A DNA stretch of 64,000 nucleotides, taken from positions 248,001 to 312,000 of the forward strand of contig JAFEVB010000019.1 of assembly GCA_032629725.1 (NCBI GenBank), read 5' to 3'. Every line of letters begins with the position of its first letter. Position 1 is the first letter of the stretch. Position numbers and translations under genes: made by a program. This document shows positions 34,797 to 46,568 of the stretch, one piece after another. Origin of the DNA: Gremmenia infestans. Lineage: Eukaryota; Ascomycota; Leotiomycetes; Helotiales; Hamatocanthoscyphaceae. Under the pieces are notes generated by a model, which saw only the letters and a program-made list of their open reading frames with translations, did not search any database and was not told the DNA's origin.

Positions 34797-34988
34797 TTGA
34801 TGTGGACATATGGATTTACCTATGTCAGCGCTATTGCCAATACACCAAGTGGCCCTACTGTAAAGTCTCTGTTTCTTGTCGGATTTATCTGGGAAGTGAT
34901 AATGGGGCGATCCGCGTCCGATTTCTTTCCACGTTCTTATTTCGAAGATGTTCCTACCATTATTTCCTTACCCTGCCTAGTGGCGTGA
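34797..34988 (+). pseudogene. Possible relic of a Dal5-type (anion:cation symporter) MFS transporter
   Basis: A 63-codon open stretch reads SAIANTPSGPTVKSLFLVGF, then WEVIMGRSASDFFPRS and DVPTIISL. This resembles the region of fungal allantoate-permease-like transporters where a helix is followed by an N-x-x-G-x-T-K-x-x-x-N/S-x-x-F-x-x-G-x-x-x-G-N-I-I-G block. The match is imperfect: the G-N-I-I-G part appears as E-V-I-M-G. No flanking exon or start could be linked to it. I read it as a decayed fragment, with weak support. A chance frame is possible. Confidence 0.35.
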
Positions 34989-37153
34989 GGCTTGATTTTC
35001 CCTAAATGGTAGTTGAGATGCATTGGATGGGCGCCTGCATTATTTGCTGCAGCATGCGAACTGCTCTCAACCAGTCAGAAACCTCAATTTCAATCTTAAT
35101 GTAATACATGCCCAGTGACGGCAGTCTGAGAGTCCATGTTGAAGCAAAACTCTGAGCCTCTATGCTCATGACCCTTGCAAATCAATAGTGTTCAATACTC
35201 GAGTAATAAGTCTCCGCGACATTCCATTATTTTATGAACCGGAAATTGTCAGGAACAAATGTGGTCGTGCTCATCCTTGGACATGGGTCTCGAAGAAAGT
35301 CGCCGATGGAAAATCATCCGGACAGTACAATACGATACTGCTCTCGCTTGCGTTTGAATTGACCGCATATTTGTTCCATCTGGATGATCTTTTTGGAGGT
35401 TGATTCTGTTGGGAAGTCCTGCCACAGCAACAGAGTCTCATCCCATGGGCGGCCATGTGCTTAAAATTGTTTGGAACGCCAAATAGCCTTCCTGCGCGTC
35501 ATATTCAGGGCTCTAGGTTAAGCAGACGCAGCTTTGTGTATCCAAAAAACCACAGAACTGGAAACTACAGCCCCGCTACGGGGGGGACAAATCACATGCC
35601 AAAACAGGAATGCCGTTCGATATTTAAACTCACAGACCTGACTCGTCCTCACCCCTAGACGATTCGAAGTGGTGCATGAAGTGATCCAAGCTCAGCAACC
35701 TTGTTCTCCCCAGCGCCCGTTTCTAGATGCTGAGAGGGGAATGGCGTGCATAACAATGTCGAAATCGGGCACTATACTACAGGCATAATATGCCTGAACG
35801 AACGTGGATATCTTCAGACGAGTGAGCTGAAGGCTTCCCATCGCGGAGCCTTACAGCTTTGTTTGGATGAACTATTGGCAGTGCTATTTATTATGTAGAG
35901 CCGAGCTAAGCCTCTGTTTTTACCGCTACACCCCACATTGCGGAGGCTATACTCCATAGAACGCGTTACGAGTCTAATGAAGAGAGAGTCCAGACTCAGT
36001 CAGTGCCGGGGAACAAAGAGGTTTTCGGATGTTACCTAGTTACAGTGCAGGAAGCGTGGCGCACATACAGTAAGTACATGCAGAATTCCGGCGGTGCTAA
36101 AGTACTTCGTATAAAAGGAAAGCTGACAGATGCACCGAGGGAATGGTTCGCAGTGGGCCGAAGCAAGACTTAGCAAGTACAGTGAAACGATGAAGCTAAA
36201 GCTAGAATACCGGCAAAATACCGAGGTCTCCCCCTTCGAACACGCGGGAGCAAGATCCACAGCTACGGAGTACGACTCCTACAGGATGGTACTGTACTGT
36301 ACTGTATCTTACTTTGGATGATAATACGGAGTACTGGTTCAGCCGCTATATACCTACAGTAACGACAGCGGTTTAGATACGCCCCGTTGCACGCGCCGGA
36401 CGCCTCAAGTACTGTCTGTACCTACTGACTGACAGTCTAGCCCAGCCGAAAAACTCTTTCAAATCAACACACATTTCAGGAATGGCCACCCCCTGTCGTC
36501 GAGCACTCATTGGTCGTCGTAAAAGCATCCCAAAGCAATTTAGACCCCCATGAAAGTACGGAAAATAGGCACATTATTGTTCTTAATCCGAGCCAGCCTC
36601 TCAATGCGGGGTGTGGTGCGGCGTTTGTCATCTATTTTTGATTACCTGCTCCGTTGGCGGTCAATCAAAGGACAGAGCATTCTTTAATCGCCGAAAGAAG
36701 TACGAAAAAGTACGAGTACCAGCGGAAAGGACTCAGCGCAATGGGTTTTACGTCTCAACCGCCGAGTGATGCCATACGCGGAACGCATCTAGACATAAGA
36801 TGTCAAACCCGGACGGTACGGAAGTAAAGTACGTAGCACAGACTGCATAGAGGACCCTGAACCTCAAGGATCGAGTGTCGTGTCGTCAAAGATGGGAAAT
36901 TGTGGCGCCTGCCGTAGCTGCCGACAAGATTATACACCCAGGGTTGTAAAACTAGGGGCCAGATGCTGTCCGTAGATCGTGCGGGTACAGGGTATTATCA
37001 TAAAGATTGCACTTTTCCACTTCCAACCAGGATGTGCCTAGGGCAGTATGTAAAAGGGATCTGTTGGCTAAATAAACCCCAGATGCGATCTTTTATGCTT
37101 TAGTTAGAGATCAAACTGCTAAGAAACCCTTCATATACTAAAAGAGGGACTTT
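34989..37153. other. Gene desert, first part
   Basis: About 2.2 kb with only short open frames. TACGGAGTA motifs occur at 36264-36272 and 36325-36333, and TACTGTAC-type tracts near 36290-36306. No intact gene is seen. Confidence 0.5.
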
Positions 37154-37460
37154 TTACTTTGGCTGCCGAGATCTATACTGTACATGCCCTATGATTGCAT
37201 ATGTTATCAAAAGATGTAGTATCGGGTGTAAATGGCAATACCTTATCAAAATTGTATACGGTATATACAGTACATAAAACACTATGGTTGCTGCTAGTAT
37301 TCCAATACTCCTAAAGCCGATACACGTCTCTAATTTATGATTCCGATCTAGAATAGCGCTCGTAAATGACCCAAAAAAGAGCCGCAACAATTACTCCTAC
37401 CGCGATAGCAAGGCATAGGCAGTAATTATTCCCGCCGTATCAGGCGTTAAGGCTTTTAAA
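37154..37460 (-). pseudogene. Decayed DHA2-type MFS transporter fragment
   Basis: On the reverse strand one frame reads YGGNNYCLCLAIAVGVIVAA then LFWVIYERYS, and shortly after, in a second frame, FRSIGILAATIVFYVLYIPY follows. In fungal 14-helix (DHA2) drug-type transporters a Y/W-G-G-N-x-Y-x-W motif precedes a helix and an acidic residue, then a loop, then an F-R-N-x-x-x-x-A-A-x helix. The order and spacing fit. The copy is interrupted: a TGA stands where a Q/W residue would precede Y-G-G, a TAA follows the first helix, and the two halves are in different frames. The stretch is AT-rich, as expected after C-to-T decay. Confidence is moderate because no wider similarity could be followed. Confidence 0.45.
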
Positions 37461-40400
37461 GTTCAAACTAAATAGGTACCCTACCGGCAAGCGTTCCTTG
37501 CCCATATGACAATCATTATATAGCGACGGGCTCATTTGTTATGCATGAACAGGTTTCCCTGAGCCTCGTGGCACTTTCGGCCTTCGGCAGAAGCCTTATA
37601 GTCCCCTTGTCTCCTTGGGATCTAATCGCAAATCTTTTATCAATCTGGTTTTTGGTATCCTCTCATGTGACATATTACTGCAAATTCATAACTGTGTTAG
37701 CTTTCGAAGTAATGAACATAAGAAACTGCGGTCTATGCTTATGCAAATAATCGTGTCCCTTCTTATTAGTAAATAAGACTGGGTCTCGAGAAAATAGCAG
37801 ATTCTATGAAGAGCATTCGGAATTAAGATGGCTCGAGCTAAGGTTCCGTTCTTTACGATTTAGAGTAAGATATCATGACAAATCCCTGTCTTGCCTCCGA
37901 GGTGCGAGTGCGAAAGCGTACTCGCTCAACAAAACGGGCTCTAAGCTCACCTGGATTATCTCACGAGCAAAACAAGCTACGCAGCAGATAGATTGGTCGA
38001 AATGAACTATTCGTAATGTACTACCAGGGCCTTGCCGTACTCGTATATGACTTCACCATCTCATCTCAAAGGACGGACATTATACTGGCCCAAGTGGGGC
38101 GGGGAAAGAGGAGGACCATAAATAGGTAATTCCGAACGACAAGGGGTCGGCGGGAACATAAGGTGGTAATCAGATTAGAAATTGGACCCCCCCCTCTCTT
38201 CCCCCATGTATCTCGAAGCTACATTTATACCGGCCGGCTGAAATTACTCGTGGCCGGATCAGGGGGTTGGGTTGGGTTGGCCAGTAGCTGCTCCGTATAG
38301 TATCGCATTGAGTCCAGGGGAGGGCCAACGGCATGCTTTGCAGAGGATCCGGAAGGCATAACGATTCATTTCACACCGGAGAAATAATCCACACTCGAGC
38401 CCCTCGCTGGTCAAGTGAGAAGCTCGCTACCAAGAACCTTCAAGTACTGGAGAACTAGTTAGAAAATACCCGACACACCCTGAGCCTCTGTGCGCTCTTT
38501 CATGCAATCCTTAATGATCAACGGTACATCCAGAGTTATGCTCGTTCCAGCTTTGGCTGACCTTTTCATTTTATTACAAGTTCTACTGTACATAGCAAGA
38601 TGTTCAAGACTTTCTTCGGGGTATTGTTCCAAGGATATGACCCCCTCGTTGCTGCCCTCTAGATCAAGGCTTGTCCTGCCTTCCTGAGCCACGCGCGGGC
38701 GACGACGATATCAAAATTATCCAGCTTTCTGGGTTCCTGCACAGGACTCTTTTAAGCGGCGTCGATCTCTCTTTCTAGTAGCGAAGGACACCGATGTTGA
38801 TGATCATATGCATCGCAACTGTTTTCGATGGCAAGAAGCCCCTAGCAATAACACGACCCTTGTTTCTATATTAGATGAAGTTCAAAGCGCGCAGTCTTTA
38901 ATTTTATCTTGGGCCTCACTCACTCACTCGTTCGCCACGACTTGCACATTCCTAATCGAAAACTTGGAATTCCAAACCGGAAACCCCAAACTGCGATAAA
39001 ATAAGATTGAAATCAAAAACGCATTGATGGAACGGCAGACCGATATCAGCTGAACAATTTCCTCGGTACAAAGTTGGAGGACTTTCCAGCCTGCCTGTTT
39101 CGTAGTCAAGTGTCGAGTTTGGTCTGTTCGCAGCACGCCAAACAGAACTATGGTATTTTGCATTCAAGCGCTATCTCATCACAGACCGTGAGCTCGTTTA
39201 CAGACGTCTGATCATAGCAGGAAATCAATAGAAGGCTGTACTATTGCCTGTCTCAGCCTTAACAGAAGAGCTAAGAATAAACACCAGCAGATCATAGCAA
39301 CCCGTGCTCTCGCCAATCTCCCCCCGTGGAAGTCTTCAATGCTACAATTGAGGGTTTGTAAGATGTAATGCAGCATCAAACTCCTCTGCAGGGATCTCGC
39401 AACTGCAACCCGCCGTAGGGACGAGGCTGGCTTGTAGCCTGGCATTTGTTGTCAGCTCCGACCAATTATTCAAAAAGGCTTTCTGGACTGAAATGATAAT
39501 AAGCCTTTGGGCTACACGGCAACACTTATTCCTAAAGACTTGTCTAAACTCTGCCTAGTCTTCTTGAGAGAAAGTACTACTACGTGCACTATACAGCAGC
39601 AGCTTAACAAAAATCTCATCTCCTCTACCTTCAAAAATTGCTCTCTCTTCGACCGGCTAATATACAATTGCGCGTGATTTTATATACTTAAAGAAAACTT
39701 TTAATACAACTATGGGGATCTAGTTAAGGATCCTGGAATTAACAAATCTTGAAAGTCCTTTGAATGGTTCCAAATTCCAAGGATGAGGTGAGTTTCTCGG
39801 AACCGAATTCGATTAGATGCTCACCTGTCCAGATTGTGTAGGGCAACTAGACCGGTTATGGACTAATAAGAAGAGTATTAAATGATTGTGAGACTATGAT
39901 CCGCGAGGACTCTAATGTAAATAGGGCATGGTAAGTGGACTTTGTTACTTCTCCACACAAGGGCGTTTATAGGTCCCGTCATCTCATGATTCCTAGATTA
40001 AGAAAAGCTTAAGTCTTAGACATACTAACCGTAATAGTACGGTGCTTTTCTAGTTTTTACTTTCGTATGTGAACAGTATTTGTATACGGAGTAGCGCCCG
40101 AGGTCCAGTAGCTCCACAGTAGCTCTACAGTAGACTCCGTTACTAAAGCGAACCGTCAAACACTACGAGAACACTACGCAAACCTAACGGCACCAGTACC
40201 GGTTCATCCACCCGAAATACGGCATCAGCGGCTACAATAGAATAGTCGACCTTCCTCGTAGAGCTAATGATGTGCAGCTGCTGACTTTCTGGTACCTAGG
40301 TATGCTCGTCGCTCCTGCTGATAGGTTGACTTTGAACAAGAGGATTCAATAAGGCTTAGGAAGGCAGCTTAGCATCCGTCAAGCTGTCAAGCATATTCAG

Positions 40401-42806
40401 GCGCGCCTATCAGTATCAAATTCAAATGCTAGGATCTGGGAGTCAAGTAGACTTCTGGGCCAGGCTGACAGTCCACTTGCATGACTCGATATGGAAATAG
40501 CAGTTTCCTGTTCTGGATTCGCATTGGTACCGCCTTTTGCATCCTCACTAGGCATTACTTATTACCACCAATCAATCAGTCAAGCTGATTGGCATTTCAT
40601 ATGTCTCCATTCCTCCTATCGGTATTGACCATTGAGTCTATTCTTCTGCGTTCCCATTTTCAAGTAGTGGACGTGAAACCCTCCCACTTCTGATCAACAA
40701 GACCATACTATACTTATCTGTGTTTGGCAGGACCGCCGTGAACTTTTGATTCAAACGTTTTGAATCATCAAATACTTGAAAACGGCTGACAGCTGGGTCT
40801 AAGGAGACTAAATCTTGAAAATCATACTTTATGCCAGAGTTCCTCTAATACAACTGCCATTAAAAAGTACCCCTAGCACCATAGGGGTTTATTTGGCTAG
40901 GGGAAAAGTATTTAAGTATTCAGTCAAGTGATTCTCCAGTTTGCAATCATGAGACAAACCCGTCTTATACCTACCCGAGAGTGTAGATTGATCCATGTTG
41001 TACTAAACCCAGCAAGCGGTTCTTATACCTAAGGTTTCGAACATTCATGTTACGTTAGCTTACTTCTATATCTGAAAGCCTTTAATCAACTCTCAAGTTT
41101 CGAAAAGCCCAGAAGTCCGGTATTAGTCTATTTCGAGATAATCAGGGTTCATCGTCAATGCACAAAGTCTATGGTCTCCGAGGTTTTTGTTCTATCTACT
41201 ATAGTTACGATCCAAGGTTCAACCTTAAACCGATTCATTGTCTTCACAACTCCTGTTCTGATAACCGATGATAACCGAGAGTCGATTTGCAGGTGATCCA
41301 AGACGCTGATATTGGCCAACAGTTCTGGAGTTATGCGAGACACTTATTGCTTATGCACCAAATCGAGCAACCATCCAAAAAAGCGATCTGAGACTTTTCC
41401 TATACCGTTGTCCAATATGTCATTTTAGGGAAACCGTTAAGCCTTTCCGTGATTCCTTTCTTGCCTTCTGAGTCCCCTATCCTATCCTTGACCTGAGCAG
41501 AAAGAAGTCAAATTGCCGAATTGCAGCTCTCAACTCACACAGTCCAAACCCAAAAGCAGAACATCGATTTCCCAAAACAGTCCAAACAACCAAGCTAGCC
41601 ATGTTTCTGAATCCCCGAACAAGCATGGCGCCCGCATATCACACCAACAGTGGGAAAAGGAAAGAGGAATTCGCACCAGCAAAATGCCTGCTGCTCAGTG
41701 CACACGGCAAACGAGGCCTGAATCGGCCAGTGCGAGGAGGTTCTTTCTTTGCTGCGCTTGTTACACCACGCCGAGAGGATGGGAAAAGTTTCGAGGTGAG
41801 GTACAGTAACACGGTGGTGACACTGACAACAGGCGGCCCTTGCCGGGAGCCGAATGAAATGTCTCATATTCGTGCTATGAATTGTGCGAGGTGGTGGGAG
41901 CGGAGATGTTCTGATGGCTCATTGATAAGATTATGGACTGTTTCAACATATTACCATGAATTAATTTGATAATCATGTTGATTAACAACAAGATATTACC
42001 ACCTATTGACAAGCAAAACCTCGCTCCTTGACATCTAGAAGGAACGAACGAACGAGCAAGACTTCTCACTAAAGAAACAAGCTGGACAGGACTGCCGGTT
42101 CTATACAATGCAGGAACTACCAGCACGTTCTATCCAAAACAGACGCACGCATACAGTGCATTGGTGCCTCTGTCTCGCAACAACAAACAAACAAGCTTCC
42201 CCTATTCTATCCTATCCTAGCCCGGGCAAACTCAACAGCATTCCTTCCAAAAAGGGGAAGTGGCGTTGATCCGCATCTGGAATCCCAGCATCTACAGTAC
42301 ATAAAGATGAGATGCATGCCATGCTACATGAACGCCTGCCCTGCACAGATCTACATGCAAAAGCCCCGGAGACCGCAAATGAGGATCCCTCGCCACCTCA
42401 CACAACATGAAGCCTGCACACGTGAGAAAGCAAGGGAAGGGTTCCACGCATGTAACCAGAACATCGGAAAACGGAAATTGGCTTGCTTGAAAGTCCCCGG
42501 TTGTGCTTGTGTCACCTCACGTATGTGGCCGAGAATTCCAAGCCTGTTTTAAAGAGTGAAGGAAATGATTGATACGGCGTGATGCGATGCGATGTGATCC
42601 CATGCATTACTAGTGATATTATTCCCCAGATACAAACCGGCTCAGCTCCCACGATGCAGTAGCACCTCCCTGCAGCGACCACAGGATTTGAAGAGAGGCA
42701 ACGGAGTAGGGATGTAAATATACACTGCATTATATGGAAAAAGAATGGAGGTACCTCCGGTGTCCAAAACTAAGACGTCGGGTCGGTCTTAGGTCATGCC
42801 CACGAT
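37461..42806. other. Gene desert, second part
   Basis: About 5.3 kb, largely AT-rich from 39.5 to 41.4 kb, with no open frame that I can support. A TACGGAGTA motif is at 40085-40093 and a TACCTAGGTA at 40293-40302. A small inverted repeat (CCCCTAGC / GCTAGGGG) flanks about 40870-40903. The last 300 bases are the 3' flank of the Lon gene. Old, decayed insertions are likely but no transposon ends were identified. Confidence 0.45.
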
Positions 42807-45800
42807 TTACAACCGACTTTCAATGCCAGCAAAGTTCTCTTCACCGGGCCAGTGTGCTTCCGGCCACACATGACGCATTGCCTCCCAAATATGCCTGTAG
42901 GCGTGCCGTTAGTAGAAGAAAGTTGAGATGCTAGTTTTGCCACTTACCTAACGTGAATGATCTCCAAGCCATCTTTCACTTCCTGTGGAAGATCTTTGAC
43001 ACTAAGATTCTGTCAGCAGGGTGAAGGCGGCATAGGGCTGATTACGAAACTTACTCCTTTCTGTTCTGTGCCGGGAGGAGTACCGTTTTCACACCAGCCC
43101 GGAGAGCTCCGATTAATTTCTCCTTGATACCTCCGACGGCAGTAACACGGCCACGTAGAGATATTTCGCCCTGCATTGTGTCAGCGCAATTAAGCTGTAG
43201 ACCGACCTATCGGGAAACTTACGGTCATTGCCATGGTTGGGGGCACAGCTTTGCCGGAGAACAACGAAATAAGCGCAATTGTGTGCGCCATGCCTGCAGA
43301 AGGTCCATCCTAAATGCTATCAGCAACCTGGTTCGATAAGTGGTCGAGAAGACTACCTTTGGAATCGCGCCCGATGGGCAATGCACGTGGATGCTACGTT
43401 TCTTCATGATATTCTCGGTGGGGTCATTGGTAAGACCGATTTCGAAAGCATGGGCTTTCACCCAGGTCAGTGCAACCTCGACACTCTCCTTGAGCACATC
43501 TCCGAGCTTGCCCGTAAGCTGTACACTGCCGCTTCCCGGCATATCAGCCACCTCGATGAAGAGTATGCTACCGTTACCTCCGGAACTATAGGCCACGAGA
43601 CCTGTTACGATACCAGGATGACTGGTCAAATCGTCAGCACGACGTTGAGGGCTAGTAGAATCAAGTATGAAATACCTTGTTTTTTCGGCGATTTCCTCGT
43701 CGTATTTCTCAATCCCGAGAATGTCTTCAACGTCTTGCACAGACAGCTGGGGTTTGTATTTATCTGCAGAAACTGAGTCAGTTGGTGAATCCTTGAGACA
43801 AGCTGGCATCACGAAGCAGTTCAACAACTCGTGGGCACGGTAGAGTCAGAATAATCTTCGATACCGCGTGGCACATTGAGAGAAGCCGTGGTCTTCGCGA
43901 TATTTCAGCCTTTAATCCAGAGATCACTCACCGGCGTGGTCCGAGTCCTTTGCTTCAGCATATTCCACAGCTTTCGCCCGGCATACAGAACCGATTTCTC
44001 TTTCTAGGTTCCGAACACCCGACTCTCTGGTGTACGACTCGATGATCTTGGACACGACATCTGGGTTGAATTCCACCTGCCCCTCGCCGAGACCGTCTTT
44101 CACACGTCAGCATCCATAGAGATTCAAGGACGTGGGGGGCCTACTTGTACGAATTTGCTTTGGAATTAGATGCTGGAGCGCGATATGTCGCTTTTCCAGA
44201 GTTGTGTAGCCCGATAAGTAAATAGTTTCCATACGATCAAGTAAAGGAGGAGGTATTGTGTCAAGACTATTCGCAGTGGCAATAAATAGAACCTTGCTGA
44301 GGTCAATAGGGATGTTGACATAATGGTCAGTGAACGTATGGTTTTGCTCGGGATCCAGGACTTCTAGCATAGCGGCCGACGGATCTCCGTGAAAATTTGA
44401 GGTACTACAAAGATATGTTAGCAAACATAAACTTTCGTGCAACCTCGAAATGCATGTCATGACGCGATAGAATGTGCCACTGCCGATGAGCAATTATGGG
44501 ACTTCTAAAGATAACGAGATACTCACCCAACTTTATCAATTTCATCAAGTAGAAAAAACTGGGTTTGAAACCCCGACTTTCTTGAGTCCCTGCACAATCA
44601 GACCTGGCATTGCTGCAACGTATGTTCTGCGGTGCCCTCTGATTTCGGCTTCATCTCGAACTCCTCCAAGAGATATGCGATGAAATTTTCTTCCCAAGGC
44701 GGTCGCAACAGACTTTGCAAGACTCGTCTTTCCAACACCTGGAGGACCAACTAGGAGTAGTATCGGTGACTTGTCAACCATCCGCTTACTCTTCAGTATT
44801 TCGACTTTCTCTATCGCCTTTTCCTCATCTGCTTTCGCGATTTGAGCGTTCACATCATCGTTGATAGACTGCTTGAGCTTGAGGACAGCAAGATACTCAA
44901 GCAAACGCTTCTTGACCTTCTCCAAGCCGTAATGATCATCGTCGAATTGCTTTCTCGCCCTGGGCAGGGTGTCGACTCCGAGATGATCGTTTGTCATAGC
45001 AGACCAGGGTATTTCTGCCAAGTTTTCCAAATAATTTCTTGTGACTTGATATTCTGCTTGAGCTGGTGACATCTTTTTCAATCGCTTGAGTTCCCGGTCC
45101 GCGATTTTGGCTGCTTCTGGGGTAAGTTTCGCAGCATCAAGCTTCTTTTTCAGTTCCTCCATCTCGTTTGGCTCTTGATCTTCCTCAGATGGAGGGCCTG
45201 TTCCGCTCATTCCTGGTGGTAACCCGGACATTCCTGTTCTTCTCATTCTCTGACTGTTGACCCGATTCATCTGGTCTAAGTCGATATTCGAGGGGATACC
45301 TGTGCCAGTAATAGTGGTAACTGAAACGTTATTCTTCATATCTCCGCACTGGCGCTGTAAAAGCTCAATAGCTTTCTCCAATCGGGTTTTCACATCCAAG
45401 GCGGCTAAAACTTGTAATTTTTCTTCGAATGAAGCCTCAATAATGTTCGTCATAAAATCAGCTAGTATGCCAGCATCTTGTATGCCTTTCTTCGCAATGT
45501 AAATTTCGAGGCGCCGTGCAAGTACTGGGGATAATGATCCGGGATTTCGAGGTAGCAGCGACGAGAGCCGTAATAATGTGAGTAGCTCACGAGATAATTG
45601 TTTTAGGTGGATAAATAGTCCTTGGATGGTAGCATCTCCCGGAGAAATAGCTTCGAGAAGTTAGCATAGATTAGTTAATGCTTGGACCAGACAGCTCACC
45701 ATCATCGTATGCATAAGTGACCTCTGCTTCGAAAAAAGGACGTTCTTGAGTAATCTTCTCGATCTTGATCCTAGCAACCCCTTCTACTAACAGCGCAAAT

Positions 45801-46171
45801 TCACCAGTACCCCTTCCCTCAACCCCGGATATCTTCGCGGCCACTCCATATCCAAATAGATCTGCCTTCGTAGCACTCCAAGGCTTTATATCTATGCCTC
45901 CCTTCGATTTTGGACTCCTCCCATCTTGCGAGATCATCTTCTGGCCTTGGGGAGAGAGGAGGGGTGAGTTGAAGGGAACACAGGCGATGTTGACGTTGTC
46001 TAATCGTTGACTCGGCGTCTTCGCAGCTGCCCGGCTATAGATATTCGAGAGGAGGGCTGGTACATCGGGTCGATTTCCAGTTACCGGTATGCGCAAGACG
46101 ATGCCGGGTAGAAGCACTGTGTCTTTGGCCAAGGGGATAACTGGCAGAGTGACTGCTTTGATTGGCGCCAT
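42807..46171 (-). CDS. Peroxisomal Lon protease, ending in SRL; one frameshift in Walker B
   Basis: Ten reverse-strand exons (45700-46171, 44527-45650, 44145-44404, 43932-44096, 43676-43763, 43357-43621, 43223-43309, 43055-43170, 42948-43001, 42807-42894) would code about 905 residues. Order: LON substrate-binding domain from MAPIKAVTLPVIPLAKDT, coiled-coil (PEAAKIADRELKRLKKMSPA), AAA+ ATPase with Walker A GPPGVGKTS near residue 463, and a serine-lysine protease domain with DGPSAGMAHT (serine near 795) and GGIKEKLIGA (lysine near 836). The last residues are SRL, a peroxisomal PTS1, so this is the peroxisomal and not the mitochondrial Lon. It degrades damaged or unneeded matrix proteins. The frame is broken by one extra base in a run of six A (plus strand) at 44553-44558, just inside NPVFLLDEID; removing one base restores Walker B. 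It shares a short promoter with the divergent PLD-like gene. Confidence 0.9.
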
Positions 46172-46568
46172 CGTTGCTGTTCAATGGGGGCCTTGTGCAA
46201 GCACAAACAGGTATTTAAATGTAGTTTCGAGATTTCGTATATCGTTGAGCTTATGGTGTGGTGGAGGTTTGGTTGTAAATTGAATACTGGGTATGAAGCT
46301 GAGGTGTGGAGTGGGAGGTGGCGATCGTTGATTGCATGAGGTAGTTCGCGACTTTAAGCCGAGGTACCCCAGATATTAGCCAATCGAACAGAATAGCGTT
46401 GGTTCCGGGGATGGTGTTGTTTGTGTAAACATTCAACTAGCAACTGGTTCCTAATTTTTACTTCAGCATGCTTCCGACTCCATTCATACGGCGTACTATC
46501 CTCAAAGATGAAAACCTTACTTCGTGAGCCATAGAATAAGAAATGAATGAAGGTGGCATGGCATCAAC
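46172..46568. promoter_or_regulatory. Divergent promoter, peroxisomal Lon and PLD-like genes
   Basis: A 397-base gap separates two divergent start codons, so it must hold both promoters. No specific binding site is recognised. Shared control of the two genes is possible but not shown. Confidence 0.5.

Noticed and set aside
38459..39445. Several short reverse frames that could be pieces of a decayed transcription factor
   Set aside because: Individual pieces look somewhat coding, but no motif links them, and I could not assign a family.
40870..40903. Inverted repeat CCCCTAGC / GCTAGGGG as a transposon end or terminator
   Set aside because: The arms are only eight bases, with no second copy, target duplication or coding element nearby.
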